Source of the DNA: Flagellimonas myxillae
GTDB lineage: Bacteria > Bacteroidota > Bacteroidia > Flavobacteriales > Flavobacteriaceae
Direction of reading: 5' to 3'
DNA: 64,000 nucleotides
NCBI RefSeq assembly: GCF_023502235.1
Contig: NZ_JAMFLY010000001.1
Location: 1-64,000 of the forward strand
Shown here in pieces: positions 26,166 through 35,190 of the stretch (position 1 is its first letter; each line of letters begins with the position of its first letter). Under the pieces are notes generated by a model. The model saw nothing but the letters and a program-made list of their open reading frames with translations. It made no database searches and was not told where the DNA came from. A program made the translations under genes and the position numbers.

Positions 26166-27899
26166 TTAATTTGATGCTGGGAACGTAGGTCCCGCAGGGT
26201 TGTTATCCCAAAATACCTGAACTGCAAGGTTGGTCTTCTGGGTGATATTTGAGTTCGAGGTCACCGCTTGGTTCGGATAGAACATGGACCTGGGGAAACT
26301 TCCGGGATCCGGCTCCCTATTGGGTTGCAAGGTCGTTGGGAAGCCTGTTCTTCTATAGAAATTGTATGTTTCTATTCCATTTCCATAATGGGCCACAAAA
26401 TAGTTTTCGGCCAAAATGTTCCATTGATCATCGCCTGATGCCGCTCCAAAATCTGACCCCACGCCGCTGATAAAATCTGAAATATCAGTCGCTGTGGGCT
26501 CAAAGGAGAGGTCTGCGTTTGGATCTACGGACACGGCCGCAGTAGCTTTCGCAATCTGCTTGGTCATCCCGGCCTCCAAGAAGGTTTGGGCAGATGCTGC
26601 ATCTCCTTGGACCAAGGCCATCTCAGCTCTCCAGAAATCGACCATATAGGCGTTTAGGATACCTGTGATTCCCAATCCACCACCTCCATTAGAGAGTGGG
26701 TCCGTAGGCTGGGCCACGGGACTAAAACTGTTGTCGTCAAATCTTCCTCCGGCTGGATATACCCCCCAAGTTGTCCGTACCGGTCCATCTGGAGGCGTAC
26801 CTTCATCATCTCCATGGTCTCTTCCCCAATATCCGTTGGGAAGATTACAGAATGTAAACCCTCCTGTGGTATAATGTATTGGCGGGGTCTGTAGCGAACA
26901 TCTTAAGGTTTGTTCGTCCGGGTCTGCTTCTTGGCCGGGAACTTCGTTGGTCTGTCTGTAGAAGTAGTACCGCATTCTTGGGTCGTTGTTCACCATCATT
27001 TGATTCATCAACCAGTTTGAAGAATAATCCCCTGGACCATTGGAAACATAGTTGAGCCCATATCTAGGGTGTCTATTGTCCGGTTGAGCGGCACTGGTTC
27101 CGGGCCATTGAAAATCAAGGTCGTCCGCAGTATCCGTAATATAATTACCAGAATTTACTATCGCGTTGAACGCGGCAGCGGCTCCTGGGTCCACCAATCT
27201 GGTTTGCAGATACAACTTCATTTTAAGAGTGTTCGCAGCCCTTACCCATTTGGTGTAATCGTTATTGTAATAAAGCTCAACTGCTGGATTGGCCGATGTG
27301 GTATTGGTGAAATTCACTATGGCTTGATCCAATAGGGCAATAGCGGCTTCATAAACGGATTGACCGCTGTCCAGTTTTGCATTCACAATTGCTGGTGCCT
27401 GTACTGCTTCGGTGTAGGGAATATCTCCAAAGAAATCCACTAGGGAAGAGATGATATAAGCTTCAATAAATTGCGCAATTCCCAAATGTCTGGTCAAGCC
27501 AGCTTCCTCTGCCAAGGGAGTCATCAACCTAATATCAAAGAGCACTCCGCGATAGGCGTTGTCCCATTCGTCATCAACATCACTATCTTGATAGGTACTT
27601 TCATAATCCCTACTCTGCATCGCTTGCAAACGGGTAAGTTCCATACCCAATGGGGATAAACCATCCCCGAATTGGAAACCACCGGTCACAAAATTGTCGT
27701 TGGGGTCACCGGCGACATCACCATCCAGATGTCTGGCAAAATCTTCTTCAATAGAAGTAATGAAGAAATCTGGAGAGGCTTGTCCCGGAGTTAGAAAGTT
27801 AGGGTCGTTGGTCCCTTCCAATTCTGTAACCTCGCAAGAGGTCAAGGCAAAGAATCCTGTTAAGAGACCTAGTATAATATGATTGTTTCTTATTTTCAT
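26166..27899 (-). CDS. susD: SusD/RagB-like surface lipoprotein
   Basis: A 577-residue lipoprotein with signal peptide and lipobox (GFFALTSC). The N-terminal CEVTELEGTNDPNF start, helical repeats with IEAYIISSLVDFFGDIPYTEA, and WVRAANTLKMKLYLQTRL are typical of the SusD-like_2 group (PF12771 type). It caps the SusC barrel and binds the incoming ligand at the cell surface. The gene follows susC after 12 bases. SusD-like_2 pairs serve glycans but also peptides and other ligands, so the substrate is not fixed by the family. The symbol is the family name, not proof of starch use. Confidence 0.9.
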   Translation of the reverse strand: MKIRNNHIILGLLTGFFALTSCEVTELEGTNDPNFLTPGQASPDFFITSIEEDFARHLDGDVAGDPNDNFVTGGFQFGDGLSPLGMELTRLQAMQSRDYESTYQDSDVDDEWDNAYRGVLFDIRLMTPLAEEAGLTRHLGIAQFIEAYIISSLVDFFGDIPYTEAVQAPAIVNAKLDSGQSVYEAAIALLDQAIVNFTNTTSANPAVELYYNNDYTKWVRAANTLKMKLYLQTRLVDPGAAAAFNAIVNSGNYITDTADDLDFQWPGTSAAQPDNRHPRYGLNYVSNGPGDYSSNWLMNQMMVNNDPRMRYYFYRQTNEVPGQEADPDEQTLRCSLQTPPIHYTTGGFTFCNLPNGYWGRDHGDDEGTPPDGPVRTTWGVYPAGGRFDDNSFSPVAQPTDPLSNGGGGLGITGILNAYMVDFWRAEMALVQGDAASAQTFLEAGMTKQIAKATAAVSVDPNADLSFEPTATDISDFISGVGSDFGAASGDDQWNILAENYFVAHYGNGIETYNFYRRTGFPTTLQPNREPDPGSFPRSMFYPNQAVTSNSNITQKTNLAVQVFWDNNPAGPTFPASN

Positions 27900-27911
27900 T
27901 TTTCTTTTTTT

Positions 27912-30900
27912 TTAGAAGGTTGCTTTAACACTGAATCCATATCTTCTTGAGCTCGGTCCGTTCAGGAATTCAAAACCAAATCCGTTGCCCACTCCGGTAC
28001 CAGAGGTGTTGGGGTCAAAATTTGCCCCGTTAGGCGTGTTGATGGCATCATACCAAAGATTGAATCCGGATACCGTAAAGGATAAGCCTCCAAAAGGTGT
28101 GTTTTCCAGATACTTCTTGGGGAGGGAATAACCTAGTGTAACCTCCTGTAAGCGCAATACTGTGGCGTCAAACACCTGTAATTCGGAAATATTCCCCAGA
28201 ATATTGTTGAAATAATAGTCCGAGTTGTTGATCTGAACATCGTTTACACGACCATCGCTCTGTTGAACGCCGGGCAGTACAAAGGTGTTCTCACGATCTA
28301 TGGTTTCCACGATCAAACCTCTACCCAGAAGTGTGGAAATGGTACTCGACCAGATATCCCCACCTTGGGTCCAATTGAATTGGAATCCAAGACTGAAATT
28401 CTTATACGAAAAGGTATTGTTGATGTTGGCCACAAAATCGGGATTGGGATCTCCAATAACACCATCCTGTGAGTCCTGAACGTAATCCCCAATGGCGTTT
28501 ACCACAAAGTTTCCGGCATCATCCCTTAGAATTCGGGTTCCATAGATGACCCCCAGGGGTTGTCCTTCGATTGCAGCATTACCCAAGTTTCCGAATCCAG
28601 AATACACAATTAAATCCGTTTCCTGGCCTAGATCGGTAACCTCGGTCTCATTGGCAGTAAAGTTGATGTTGGTGGCCCAATTAAAGCCGCCTTCTTCTTG
28701 AGGTCTGAAAAAATTAAGACCCAAATCCACTTCAACTCCCTGTCCTTTGATTTCACCCACATTGGTATTTGTTCTAAAATAACCGGATGAGGGATCCAAG
28801 GGTTGTTGCACGATCAAATCGGTGGTAGTCCGCTCATAAATGGATGCGTCCAGCGTAATTCTGCCGTCCCACCATCTAGATTCCACACCTATTTCAATTT
28901 CATCTACCCGCTCTGGTTTAAGGTCTGGGTTACCCAAAGTCAAAGGACTTGTGTTGGTAACGATATTGGTCCCGGTTGGATCTTGGTGATCTTGGGTGTC
29001 CAAAATAAGCCTGTTCGCTACCGGGTAGTTATCCGAATTGGCATCCGGGAATCCGGCAGAGGTCCCGTATCCCGCCCTAATTTTCAAATAGTTTAGGATA
29101 TTCTCACTTTTCAACCCTTCAATGGCGGTTGTGGGCACGAACGAAAGACTCGCACTGGGATAGAACAAGGAACGATTGGCAGTAGATAGGTTGGATACCC
29201 AATCATTTCTACCTGCCACCGTCAAGTATACATAGCTATCATAATCGAACTCCACCTGCCCATAGAAACCAACCAAGTTTCTGTGCGAAGTCTGCTGGAT
29301 TTCATTTTGGTTCAAGAAATTGAAATGTCTCAGTACTCCAAACACCTGTTGTGCGTCACTGGCAATACCATTTTGGTTGAACAATTCCCTTCGGCCATTT
29401 ACCCCAATGTTGAAAGTAGTTCCTATTCGTTCGGTGATATCGTAATCCCCGTTTAGAGCCAGGTTGTGATCCCAAATGGTATTGGTATTGTTCCAAGTCT
29501 CATATATACCACTGGCCAATCGCGGTTGTGGTACGTTTCCGTTGATTCCTCCTTTATTCTGATAGTTGAGGTTGTTTTCGCTATACACATCCAGACCAAC
29601 CCTGTAAATTAGATTAAGGTTGTCATTGAATTCATATTGGATTCCCATGTTCCCAAAAACTCTGTTGGTCTCTTGCTCTGTACCGGCATTGTTAACTGTC
29701 CACAAAGGGTGTTGGATATCGTTACCGTTTCGGTAGTAGATACTTCTACCGTCAATGGGGCTTTGGAATGGTAGTCCCACCACATCAATACTCCGTGGCG
29801 TAAAGAAAAGGTCACCAAATACAGAAGACCCAGAACCTGTGGCCCCATTTCCTTGACTCAATGCAATTGGCGGGGAGATAAATTTGGTTCTTGAATAATT
29901 CAAGGTTCCTGAAATAGTGAACTTGTTGCTAAGAACCGCTCGCCCACCAACGCCAAAATTGTTTCGGTTTAGGCTGTTACCAGGGGTAAACCCGATATCT
30001 TTCAAATGTCCGTAATTGGCATTGTATGATATTTTTCCGTCTTCGGAGGCCCCACTTGCATTAACGGACAAGTTGGTCACCGTTCCTGTTTTAAAGAAAG
30101 CCCCGAAACTGTCGTAGGGTTTCCATTCGTATCTGGCATTGGCAAACTCTGGAAACGCTTGTTGCCCAGCCGCCGAAATGGAGTAGGGGTGTGGCAAGGT
30201 TCCTTGTGCATCGAAGGCGGAGCTATTGCCCCATCCGGAAATTCCATCCCTATCAAAACTTGGTCCCCAGTTACTAAAGAACCATCCAAAGGATTGGTCA
30301 AAACCGTTTCCATACTGATTTTGATATTCTGGAGTGGAAGCAATCTCATTAAAGAAGATGGAAGAATTAACGGTTATTTCCGTTTTCTTCGCTCCTTGCC
30401 CGGCAGATCCCGCTTTGGTGGTGATAAGGATTACCCCATTCCTACCTAAGGATCCATAAAGGGTTGAAGCGGCAAGACCTTTTAATACGTTGACACTTTC
30501 AATGCTGTTGGGGTCCAGATCCAAGAATCTACTGGAACCGTTGTTTCCGTTTATGAAATCCTGTCGAGATCCTTGTCTACCTGAGGCATTGGTGTCTCCA
30601 TTAAATGGAACGCCATCAACAATAAACAAAGGTTGGTTACTCTGACTAAAGGAGTTGTACCCCCGAATGATAATGTTGGTTCCTGATCCAGAAAGTCCAC
30701 TCTGTTGGGTAATGTTCACTCCGGAAGCTTTTCCTATGAGAACCCTACCCAAATCACCTTCGGCCTTTTCTTCCAGTTGATCGGAACTTACTTCAGCAAC
30801 GGCATATCCCAAGGCTTGTTTTTCCCTTTTAATACCCAATGCTGTCACAACAACTTCCTCCAGTGCCTGGGCATCTTCTTCCATTTGAAGGTCAATAACG

Positions 30901-31166
30901 TTTTGGGCACCAATAAGGCGCCGGGCTGTTTTTTGCCCCAAATAGGTGTAGACCAAGGTCTGCCCTTCACTGGCCGTGATGGTGTAGTTACCATCAAAAT
31001 CGGATTGGGTCCCCGTGGTAGTACCATCCACCACAATGTTGACCCCAGGGAGCGGGACTCCGGTTTGGTCAATAATTGTACCTGTAATTGTTTTTTCTTG
31101 GGATTGAACAGTACTCACGCACAAAAACATGAACACAAGTGTCCCAAATAGCTGTTTTACTTTCAT
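27912..31166 (-). CDS. susC: SusC/RagA-type TonB-linked outer-membrane transporter
   Basis: A 1084-residue protein. A signal peptide (1-22) is followed by a carboxypeptidase-regulatory-like domain (ITGTIIDQTGVPLPGVNI, about 26-100), the SusC signature with the TonB-box-like EEVVVTALGIKREKQALGYA (key part VVTALGI), a plug domain (about 120-230, IIIRGYNSFSQSNQPLFIVDGVP, shown by GYNS and LFIVDGVP), and a 22-strand barrel ending in F. It imports a ligand captured by SusD using energy from TonB-ExbBD. A possible promoter (TTTG, 16 bases, TATTATTTG; complement of about 31248-31276) lies some 80 bases before the start. Confidence 0.94.
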   Translation of the reverse strand: MKVKQLFGTLVFMFLCVSTVQSQEKTITGTIIDQTGVPLPGVNIVVDGTTTGTQSDFDGNYTITASEGQTLVYTYLGQKTARRLIGAQNVIDLQMEEDAQALEEVVVTALGIKREKQALGYAVAEVSSDQLEEKAEGDLGRVLIGKASGVNITQQSGLSGSGTNIIIRGYNSFSQSNQPLFIVDGVPFNGDTNASGRQGSRQDFINGNNGSSRFLDLDPNSIESVNVLKGLAASTLYGSLGRNGVILITTKAGSAGQGAKKTEITVNSSIFFNEIASTPEYQNQYGNGFDQSFGWFFSNWGPSFDRDGISGWGNSSAFDAQGTLPHPYSISAAGQQAFPEFANARYEWKPYDSFGAFFKTGTVTNLSVNASGASEDGKISYNANYGHLKDIGFTPGNSLNRNNFGVGGRAVLSNKFTISGTLNYSRTKFISPPIALSQGNGATGSGSSVFGDLFFTPRSIDVVGLPFQSPIDGRSIYYRNGNDIQHPLWTVNNAGTEQETNRVFGNMGIQYEFNDNLNLIYRVGLDVYSENNLNYQNKGGINGNVPQPRLASGIYETWNNTNTIWDHNLALNGDYDITERIGTTFNIGVNGRRELFNQNGIASDAQQVFGVLRHFNFLNQNEIQQTSHRNLVGFYGQVEFDYDSYVYLTVAGRNDWVSNLSTANRSLFYPSASLSFVPTTAIEGLKSENILNYLKIRAGYGTSAGFPDANSDNYPVANRLILDTQDHQDPTGTNIVTNTSPLTLGNPDLKPERVDEIEIGVESRWWDGRITLDASIYERTTTDLIVQQPLDPSSGYFRTNTNVGEIKGQGVEVDLGLNFFRPQEEGGFNWATNINFTANETEVTDLGQETDLIVYSGFGNLGNAAIEGQPLGVIYGTRILRDDAGNFVVNAIGDYVQDSQDGVIGDPNPDFVANINNTFSYKNFSLGFQFNWTQGGDIWSSTISTLLGRGLIVETIDRENTFVLPGVQQSDGRVNDVQINNSDYYFNNILGNISELQVFDATVLRLQEVTLGYSLPKKYLENTPFGGLSFTVSGFNLWYDAINTPNGANFDPNTSGTGVGNGFGFEFLNGPSSRRYGFSVKATF

Positions 31167-31587
31167 AGAGTTAGCAGTTTTGTTAGAAAATAATGAGTCA
31201 GTGCAACTGAGAAAGGCAGGCGGGAGAAGTGGTATTGATAGCTAATTCAAATAATACTCCCTAACACGAAAACAAAACTTAATGGAAAGTTTTTATTAGA
31301 AGGTAGTAAGGCCTCTCACCGCCTTACCTTTACAATTGCAATGACAAAACAATTGTATTGGCATATAGTAGGAGTACTTCTAAAACGGGACGAACAACAA
31401 ATTTGAGTTTGCCCAAGCAAACGAACCCTATTTAACAAATGATTATGATTGCAGAAGTTCATTATAGGTTTGTTAACAAGGAAGTTAGAGCGTTACCTCT
31501 GCAATTCACTGCTAGCATGGTGTGGAATAAAAAACCAGACAATTTGTGGAAATAGGGAAGAAACTTTATTGAGCCCAGAAAATTTGA
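31167..31587. other. Leader and spacer upstream of susC
   Basis: A 421-base AT-rich gap between the AraC-type gene stop and susC. It holds the possible susC promoter near 31248-31276 and the inverted repeat at 31306-31327. No protein-coding frame here is convincing. Confidence 0.5.
31306..31327. promoter_or_regulatory. Inverted repeat upstream of susC
   Basis: GTAAGGC (31306-31312) and GCCTTAC (31321-31327) form a perfect 7-bp inverted repeat with an 8-base centre. It lies about 30-50 bases beyond the possible susC -33 box, a fitting place for an activator site. The regulator is unknown; the neighbouring AraC-type protein is one candidate. Confidence 0.4.
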
Positions 31588-32046
31588 CTAGGAGGCCAAG
31601 CTTGCGGTACGGGTAAGTGCCCTAAAATCATTGGGACTAACTCCCGTTTCCTTTTTAAAGGCGGAGTAAAAACTGGTTTTGCTGTTGAAGCCAACTTCGT
31701 ACATCACCGCTTTTACACTTAGAAAAGCCTGATTGTGCAAAAGGTCTTTCGCCTCGGCTATACGATATTGATTAATCAGGGAATAAAAGTTTTTGGAAAG
31801 ATATTCATTGAGCACCTGGGAAACCTTATACCTGTCTTTATTGATGTGCGAGGAAAGTGCGTTGAGGCTGATGGCACTGTCCTTATAGATTTTATCGTTT
31901 TCAAAGGCAAGCTTGATCAACTCCCGGATTTCCGTAGCCTCTTGCAAGGTTAGACCAGATTTGATATACTTGGCCGCAACCCCTTGCCCTATTGGCTCGG
32001 ATCTAGAATGCTTGGAGGACAATAAACCCCAAATAAACTTTCTCAT
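31588..32046 (-). CDS. Stand-alone AraC-type DNA-binding protein
   Basis: A 152-residue protein. The last 100 residues form an AraC-type double helix-turn-helix domain (SLNALSSHINKDRYKVSQVLN, shown by LNALSSHI, then ISLFSA-like FNSKTSFYSAFKKETGVSPNDFR, shown by GFNSKTSFYSAFKK). There is no ligand-binding or membrane sensor domain, unlike usual AraC regulators (about 280 residues or more). A frameshift remnant of a larger gene is possible, but the frame starts with a natural ATG and no related domain is visible in the 240 bases upstream. It may control the susC operon. Confidence 0.8.
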   Translation of the reverse strand: MRKFIWGLLSSKHSRSEPIGQGVAAKYIKSGLTLQEATEIRELIKLAFENDKIYKDSAISLNALSSHINKDRYKVSQVLNEYLSKNFYSLINQYRIAEAKDLLHNQAFLSVKAVMYEVGFNSKTSFYSAFKKETGVSPNDFRALTRTASLAS

Positions 32047-32286
32047 GGCGACCTTTAATTTAACTTAATTCCAACCTTAAGTTCCCACTTATCCCATTTT
32101 TGGAAGGTTTTTCCGATAAGGATTTACGTAAACTATTGTCGGGGGAATTTACCTGAACTCTTGAAAAGCCTATAATTCCTATAGGAAATTCAAATTTTGT
32201 TAAAATGAAAATTGATACCCTGCCTTACTTTAGAGGAAAGAGTTACTTGGAAATATGACGCTAGTTGCAGGAATGTTGGGTATAAA

Positions 32287-33312
32287 TCAATTATCCAACA
32301 GGTTCTCTTTGGTAAAAATCTCCAATGCCATCAATTGTTTGGCTTCAACTTTGGTGTTGGCTATAAGTTTGTCGTAGAACGCCTGAAGTGCCAATGAACC
32401 CTGTTTGCCCGGGTTTTGGTCAATGATAAAATCCAAAGTTCCTTCCCGCAAGGCTTTCCGGTTTTCATTGATCAAGTCAAAACCAAGAGTACGAAGTTGT
32501 ACATTCATAGTTTTCAATTGTTCAACCAACTGATGAGCTCTTGAGTTGGGAATAAAAATGCATGGAGAAGTTGTGGTTTCCAGGTTTTTTAGCTCATCTA
32601 AAAACTCATAGAACCCATTGGACAAATCAACCTCAATGACGCGATTAACCCCTGAATTATTCGTCTTATAGAAATCCTTAAACCCCTCGATGCGTTCCTC
32701 GATGGTCTTGTTCAAGCTATCAAAGTCGAAAAACCTTGCGATGTAGGCTCTTTGTCCATCATGAATTCCATAATTAAGCAGTCTTGCTGCCAAGTACCCG
32801 GCCTGATAGGAATTCTGACCAATGAATGCAATGGGTGTCGCTTTATCAAGATCGGAGTCCACAAAAACATATGGGACTTCAATTTTGTCCAATTGCTGGG
32901 TCAATGTAAGTACACGATTTTCAATCAAGGGCGCCAATATTACCCCATCTGGTTCTGATTTGAGCAGATGCTCTACCTGTTGCTGAAAAGAGGTTTCGCT
33001 ATGTCGGTCGAAGGTGAAAAAATCTGGATGGATTCCCAAGGAAGCATAACGCTCGGCAGTTTCGTTGATGGCGTGGTTCAGAATACGCCAATATTCGTTG
33101 TCCTTGGGCAGAAGAATGCCAATGCGATACAACTTGTTCAATTTAAGACTCCGTGCGTACACATTGGTGGTATACTTGCCTTCCTTGGCAATTTTAAGCA
33201 CCAATTCCTTGGTTTTGGAAGCCACTTCCCCACGATTGTGCAAAACACGGTCAACAGTGCCTATTGATACCCCGGCTTTCTTGGCAATCTCCTTGATAGT
33301 TATACGTTTCAT
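32287..33312 (-). CDS. LacI-family transcriptional regulator
   Basis: A 341-residue regulator. Residues 1-50 are the LacI helix-turn-helix (TIKEIAKKAGVSIGTVDRVL, then NRGEVASKT), and 65-335 a periplasmic-binding-protein-like sugar sensor domain (RIGILLPKDNEYW, DGVILAP, VFVDSDL, YIARF). It is divergent from kdgK-kdgA with 146 bases between them, which contain two matching palindromes at 33374 and 33431. It is therefore the likely repressor of kdgK-kdgA, with a uronate-derived effector such as KDG; that effector is inference. Confidence 0.92.
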   Translation of the reverse strand: MKRITIKEIAKKAGVSIGTVDRVLHNRGEVASKTKELVLKIAKEGKYTTNVYARSLKLNKLYRIGILLPKDNEYWRILNHAINETAERYASLGIHPDFFTFDRHSETSFQQQVEHLLKSEPDGVILAPLIENRVLTLTQQLDKIEVPYVFVDSDLDKATPIAFIGQNSYQAGYLAARLLNYGIHDGQRAYIARFFDFDSLNKTIEERIEGFKDFYKTNNSGVNRVIEVDLSNGFYEFLDELKNLETTTSPCIFIPNSRAHQLVEQLKTMNVQLRTLGFDLINENRKALREGTLDFIIDQNPGKQGSLALQAFYDKLIANTKVEAKQLMALEIFTKENLLDN

Positions 33313-33335
33313 CCTGCAAAAAGTAAAAAAATCCT

Positions 33336-33365
33336 TTTGGATTAGACTGCAATATACTATTTTTG
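33336..33365 (+). promoter_or_regulatory. Bacteroidota promoter of kdgK-kdgA
   Basis: TTTG (33336-33339), 18 bases, TATTTTTG (33358-33365): an exact match to TTTG-N17/20-TAnnTTTG. Transcription would begin near 33371, directly beside the first operator. Confidence 0.75.
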
Positions 33366-33373
33366 AACTGTAC

Positions 33374-33387
33374 CGTGTAGGTACACG
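33374..33387. promoter_or_regulatory. LacI-type operator 1 of kdgK
   Basis: CGTGTA-GG-TACACG, a perfect 14-base palindrome with the two-base centre typical of LacI-family sites. It sits just after the -7 box, where a bound repressor would block transcription start. Confidence 0.65.
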
Positions 33388-33430
33388 AAATGAAATTTCC
33401 TGGGATAGACCCTATTTTTTTGTGCTATTC

Positions 33431-33444
33431 CGTGTACGTTAACG
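33431..33444. promoter_or_regulatory. LacI-type operator 2 of kdgK (imperfect)
   Basis: CGTGTA-CG-TTAACG shares the whole left half of operator 1 and four of six right-half bases. Its centre is 57 bases from operator 1 and it ends 14 bases before the kdgK ATG. Confidence 0.5.
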
Positions 33445-33458
33445 AATTGACAGCAATT

Positions 33459-34499
33459 ATGAAAAAAGTAGTGACATTTGGGGAAATCATGCTTCGGTTG
33501 GCTCCCCCGGGATTTTTAAGATTTTCCCAAGCATCCTCTTTTGATGTGATTTATGGAGGCGGGGAGTCCAATGTGGCCGTCTCATTGGCCAACTATGGCA
33601 TTCCCGTAGATTTTGTAACCCGATTGCCCAAAAACGATATTGGAGATTGCGCACTCATGGAATTGCGTAAGAGAGGCGTAAATACCCAGAATATAATTTA
33701 TGGTGGTGATCGATTGGGAATCTACTTTTTGGAGACAGGAGCGGTAAGTAGGGGAAGTAAGGTGATTTATGATAGGGCCAATTCGGCCATGTCCCAGATT
33801 GCCCCAGGAATGGTGGATTGGAAAGAGGTTTTCAAGGAGGCACAATGGTTCCATTGGACCGGGATTACCCCCGCCATCTCCCAAGGTGCGGCCGATGCAT
33901 GTTTGGAGGCGGTAAAAGTGGCCAGTGAAATGGGAATCACCATTTCCACAGACCTTAATTATCGGGCCAAATTATGGAATTATGGAGGTGATCGAGAAGC
34001 CATCATGACCGAGCTTACCTCCTATTGCGATGTTATCCTTGGGAACGAAGAGGATGCCGAAATGCATTTTGGTATCAAACCCGAAGGAATCAGTGTGCAA
34101 ACCGAAGGGCATAATGTTAAAGCAGAGGCATTTTTGTCCGTTTGTCAGCAAATGATGGAGAAATTTCCAAAGGCGCAGAAAGTAATAACAACCCTAAGAG
34201 GTTCCATATCGGCCTCCCACAACACTTGGGCGGGTGTACTTTACGATGGTAAGCAGATGCTGGAGACACGCCAATATCAAATTACACATATCGTGGACCG
34301 CGTAGGGGGTGGCGATTCGTTTATGGGTGGCCTAATTTATGGGTTACTGACATATCCTGGTGACGATCAAAATGCATTGGACTTTGCGGTGGCGGCTTCC
34401 TGTTTAAAGCACACGATCAAAGGGGATGCCAATTTGGTCTCCGTGGCAGAAGTAGAAAAACTAATGGGTGGCGATGCCTCAGGACGGGTAGCCCGATAA
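33459..34499 (+). CDS. kdgK: 2-keto-3-deoxygluconate kinase
   Basis: A 346-residue PfkB-family sugar kinase that phosphorylates KDG to KDPG with ATP. The N-terminal GGGESNVAVSLANYG motif binds substrate, TTLRGS and DRVGGGDSFMGG (catalytic D near 286) are the PfkB signature. The start at 33459 (MKKVVTFGEIM) is preferred over an in-frame ATG at 33390, since the latter would lie inside the promoter-operator region. kdgA follows after 10 bases. The pair forms the lower half of uronate (alginate, pectin) or gluconate breakdown; the family call is firm, the sugar specificity rests on the kdgA neighbour. Confidence 0.9.
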   Translation: MKKVVTFGEIMLRLAPPGFLRFSQASSFDVIYGGGESNVAVSLANYGIPVDFVTRLPKNDIGDCALMELRKRGVNTQNIIYGGDRLGIYFLETGAVSRGSKVIYDRANSAMSQIAPGMVDWKEVFKEAQWFHWTGITPAISQGAADACLEAVKVASEMGITISTDLNYRAKLWNYGGDREAIMTELTSYCDVILGNEEDAEMHFGIKPEGISVQTEGHNVKAEAFLSVCQQMMEKFPKAQKVITTLRGSISASHNTWAGVLYDGKQMLETRQYQITHIVDRVGGGDSFMGGLIYGLLTYPGDDQNALDFAVAASCLKHTIKGDANLVSVAEVEKLMGGDASGRVAR

Positions 34500-34509
34500 A
34501 CAACATAAA

Positions 34510-35181
34510 ATGGCAAGATTCACGAGAATAGAGGTTGCTCAACAAATGAAGGAAACAGGAATGGTTCCTGTGTTCTATCACGCAGATATTGAAGTTTGCA
34601 AAAAGATAATAAAGGCCTGTTACGATGGAGGGGCAAGGGTTTTTGAATTTACCAATAGGGGGGATTTTGCCCATGAGGTTTTTGTGGCCCTAGTGAAATA
34701 TGCCGCTGTGGAAACCCCAGAAATGATTTTGGGTATCGGTTCTGTGGTGGATGCTGGTACCACCTCTTTGTATATCCAATCTGGAGCCAATTTCGTGGTA
34801 TCCCCAATATTGAACCCTGAAATGGCCAAGGTGTGTAACCGCAGAAAAATTGCTTGGTCCCCGGGTTGTGGTTCCTTAACGGAAATCTCTTATGCCGAGG
34901 AATTGGGAGCAGAGGTGGTCAAGATTTTCCCGGGTTCGCAGGTGGGGGGTCCATCTTTTGTAAAGGCCGTTAAAGGCCCATCGCCTTGGTCCAGTATTAT
35001 GCCCACGGGAGGCGTGGAACCCACAAGGGAAAACTTAGGTGCCTGGTTTGGTGCAGGTGTCCATTGTGTGGGAATGGGATCAAAACTATTTGTCAAGAAT
35101 GCCGCTGGCGAGTTCGACTATACCGCTCTCAAGACCAAGGTTGAAGTAACTTTAAAACTTATTAAGGAGTTGAGGGGTTAG
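34510..35181 (+). CDS. kdgA: KDPG (2-keto-3-deoxy-6-phosphogluconate) aldolase
   Basis: A 223-residue class I aldolase that splits KDPG into pyruvate and glyceraldehyde 3-phosphate. Schiff-base lysine K138 lies in AEVVKIFPGS, E46 and R50 in FEFTNRG, and the phosphate-binding GGVEPTRENL is at 168. Length matches the family. It follows kdgK after 10 bases and ends 9 bases before the murF stop on the other strand. Some homologues also act on 4-hydroxy-2-oxoglutarate. Confidence 0.94.
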   Translation: MARFTRIEVAQQMKETGMVPVFYHADIEVCKKIIKACYDGGARVFEFTNRGDFAHEVFVALVKYAAVETPEMILGIGSVVDAGTTSLYIQSGANFVVSPILNPEMAKVCNRRKIAWSPGCGSLTEISYAEELGAEVVKIFPGSQVGGPSFVKAVKGPSPWSSIMPTGGVEPTRENLGAWFGAGVHCVGMGSKLFVKNAAGEFDYTALKTKVEVTLKLIKELRG

Positions 35182-35190
35182 CGAAGTGTC

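Noticed and set aside
33390..33458. Upstream ATG for kdgK
   Set aside because: It falls inside the promoter-operator region, and the added residues are unlike the kinase family.
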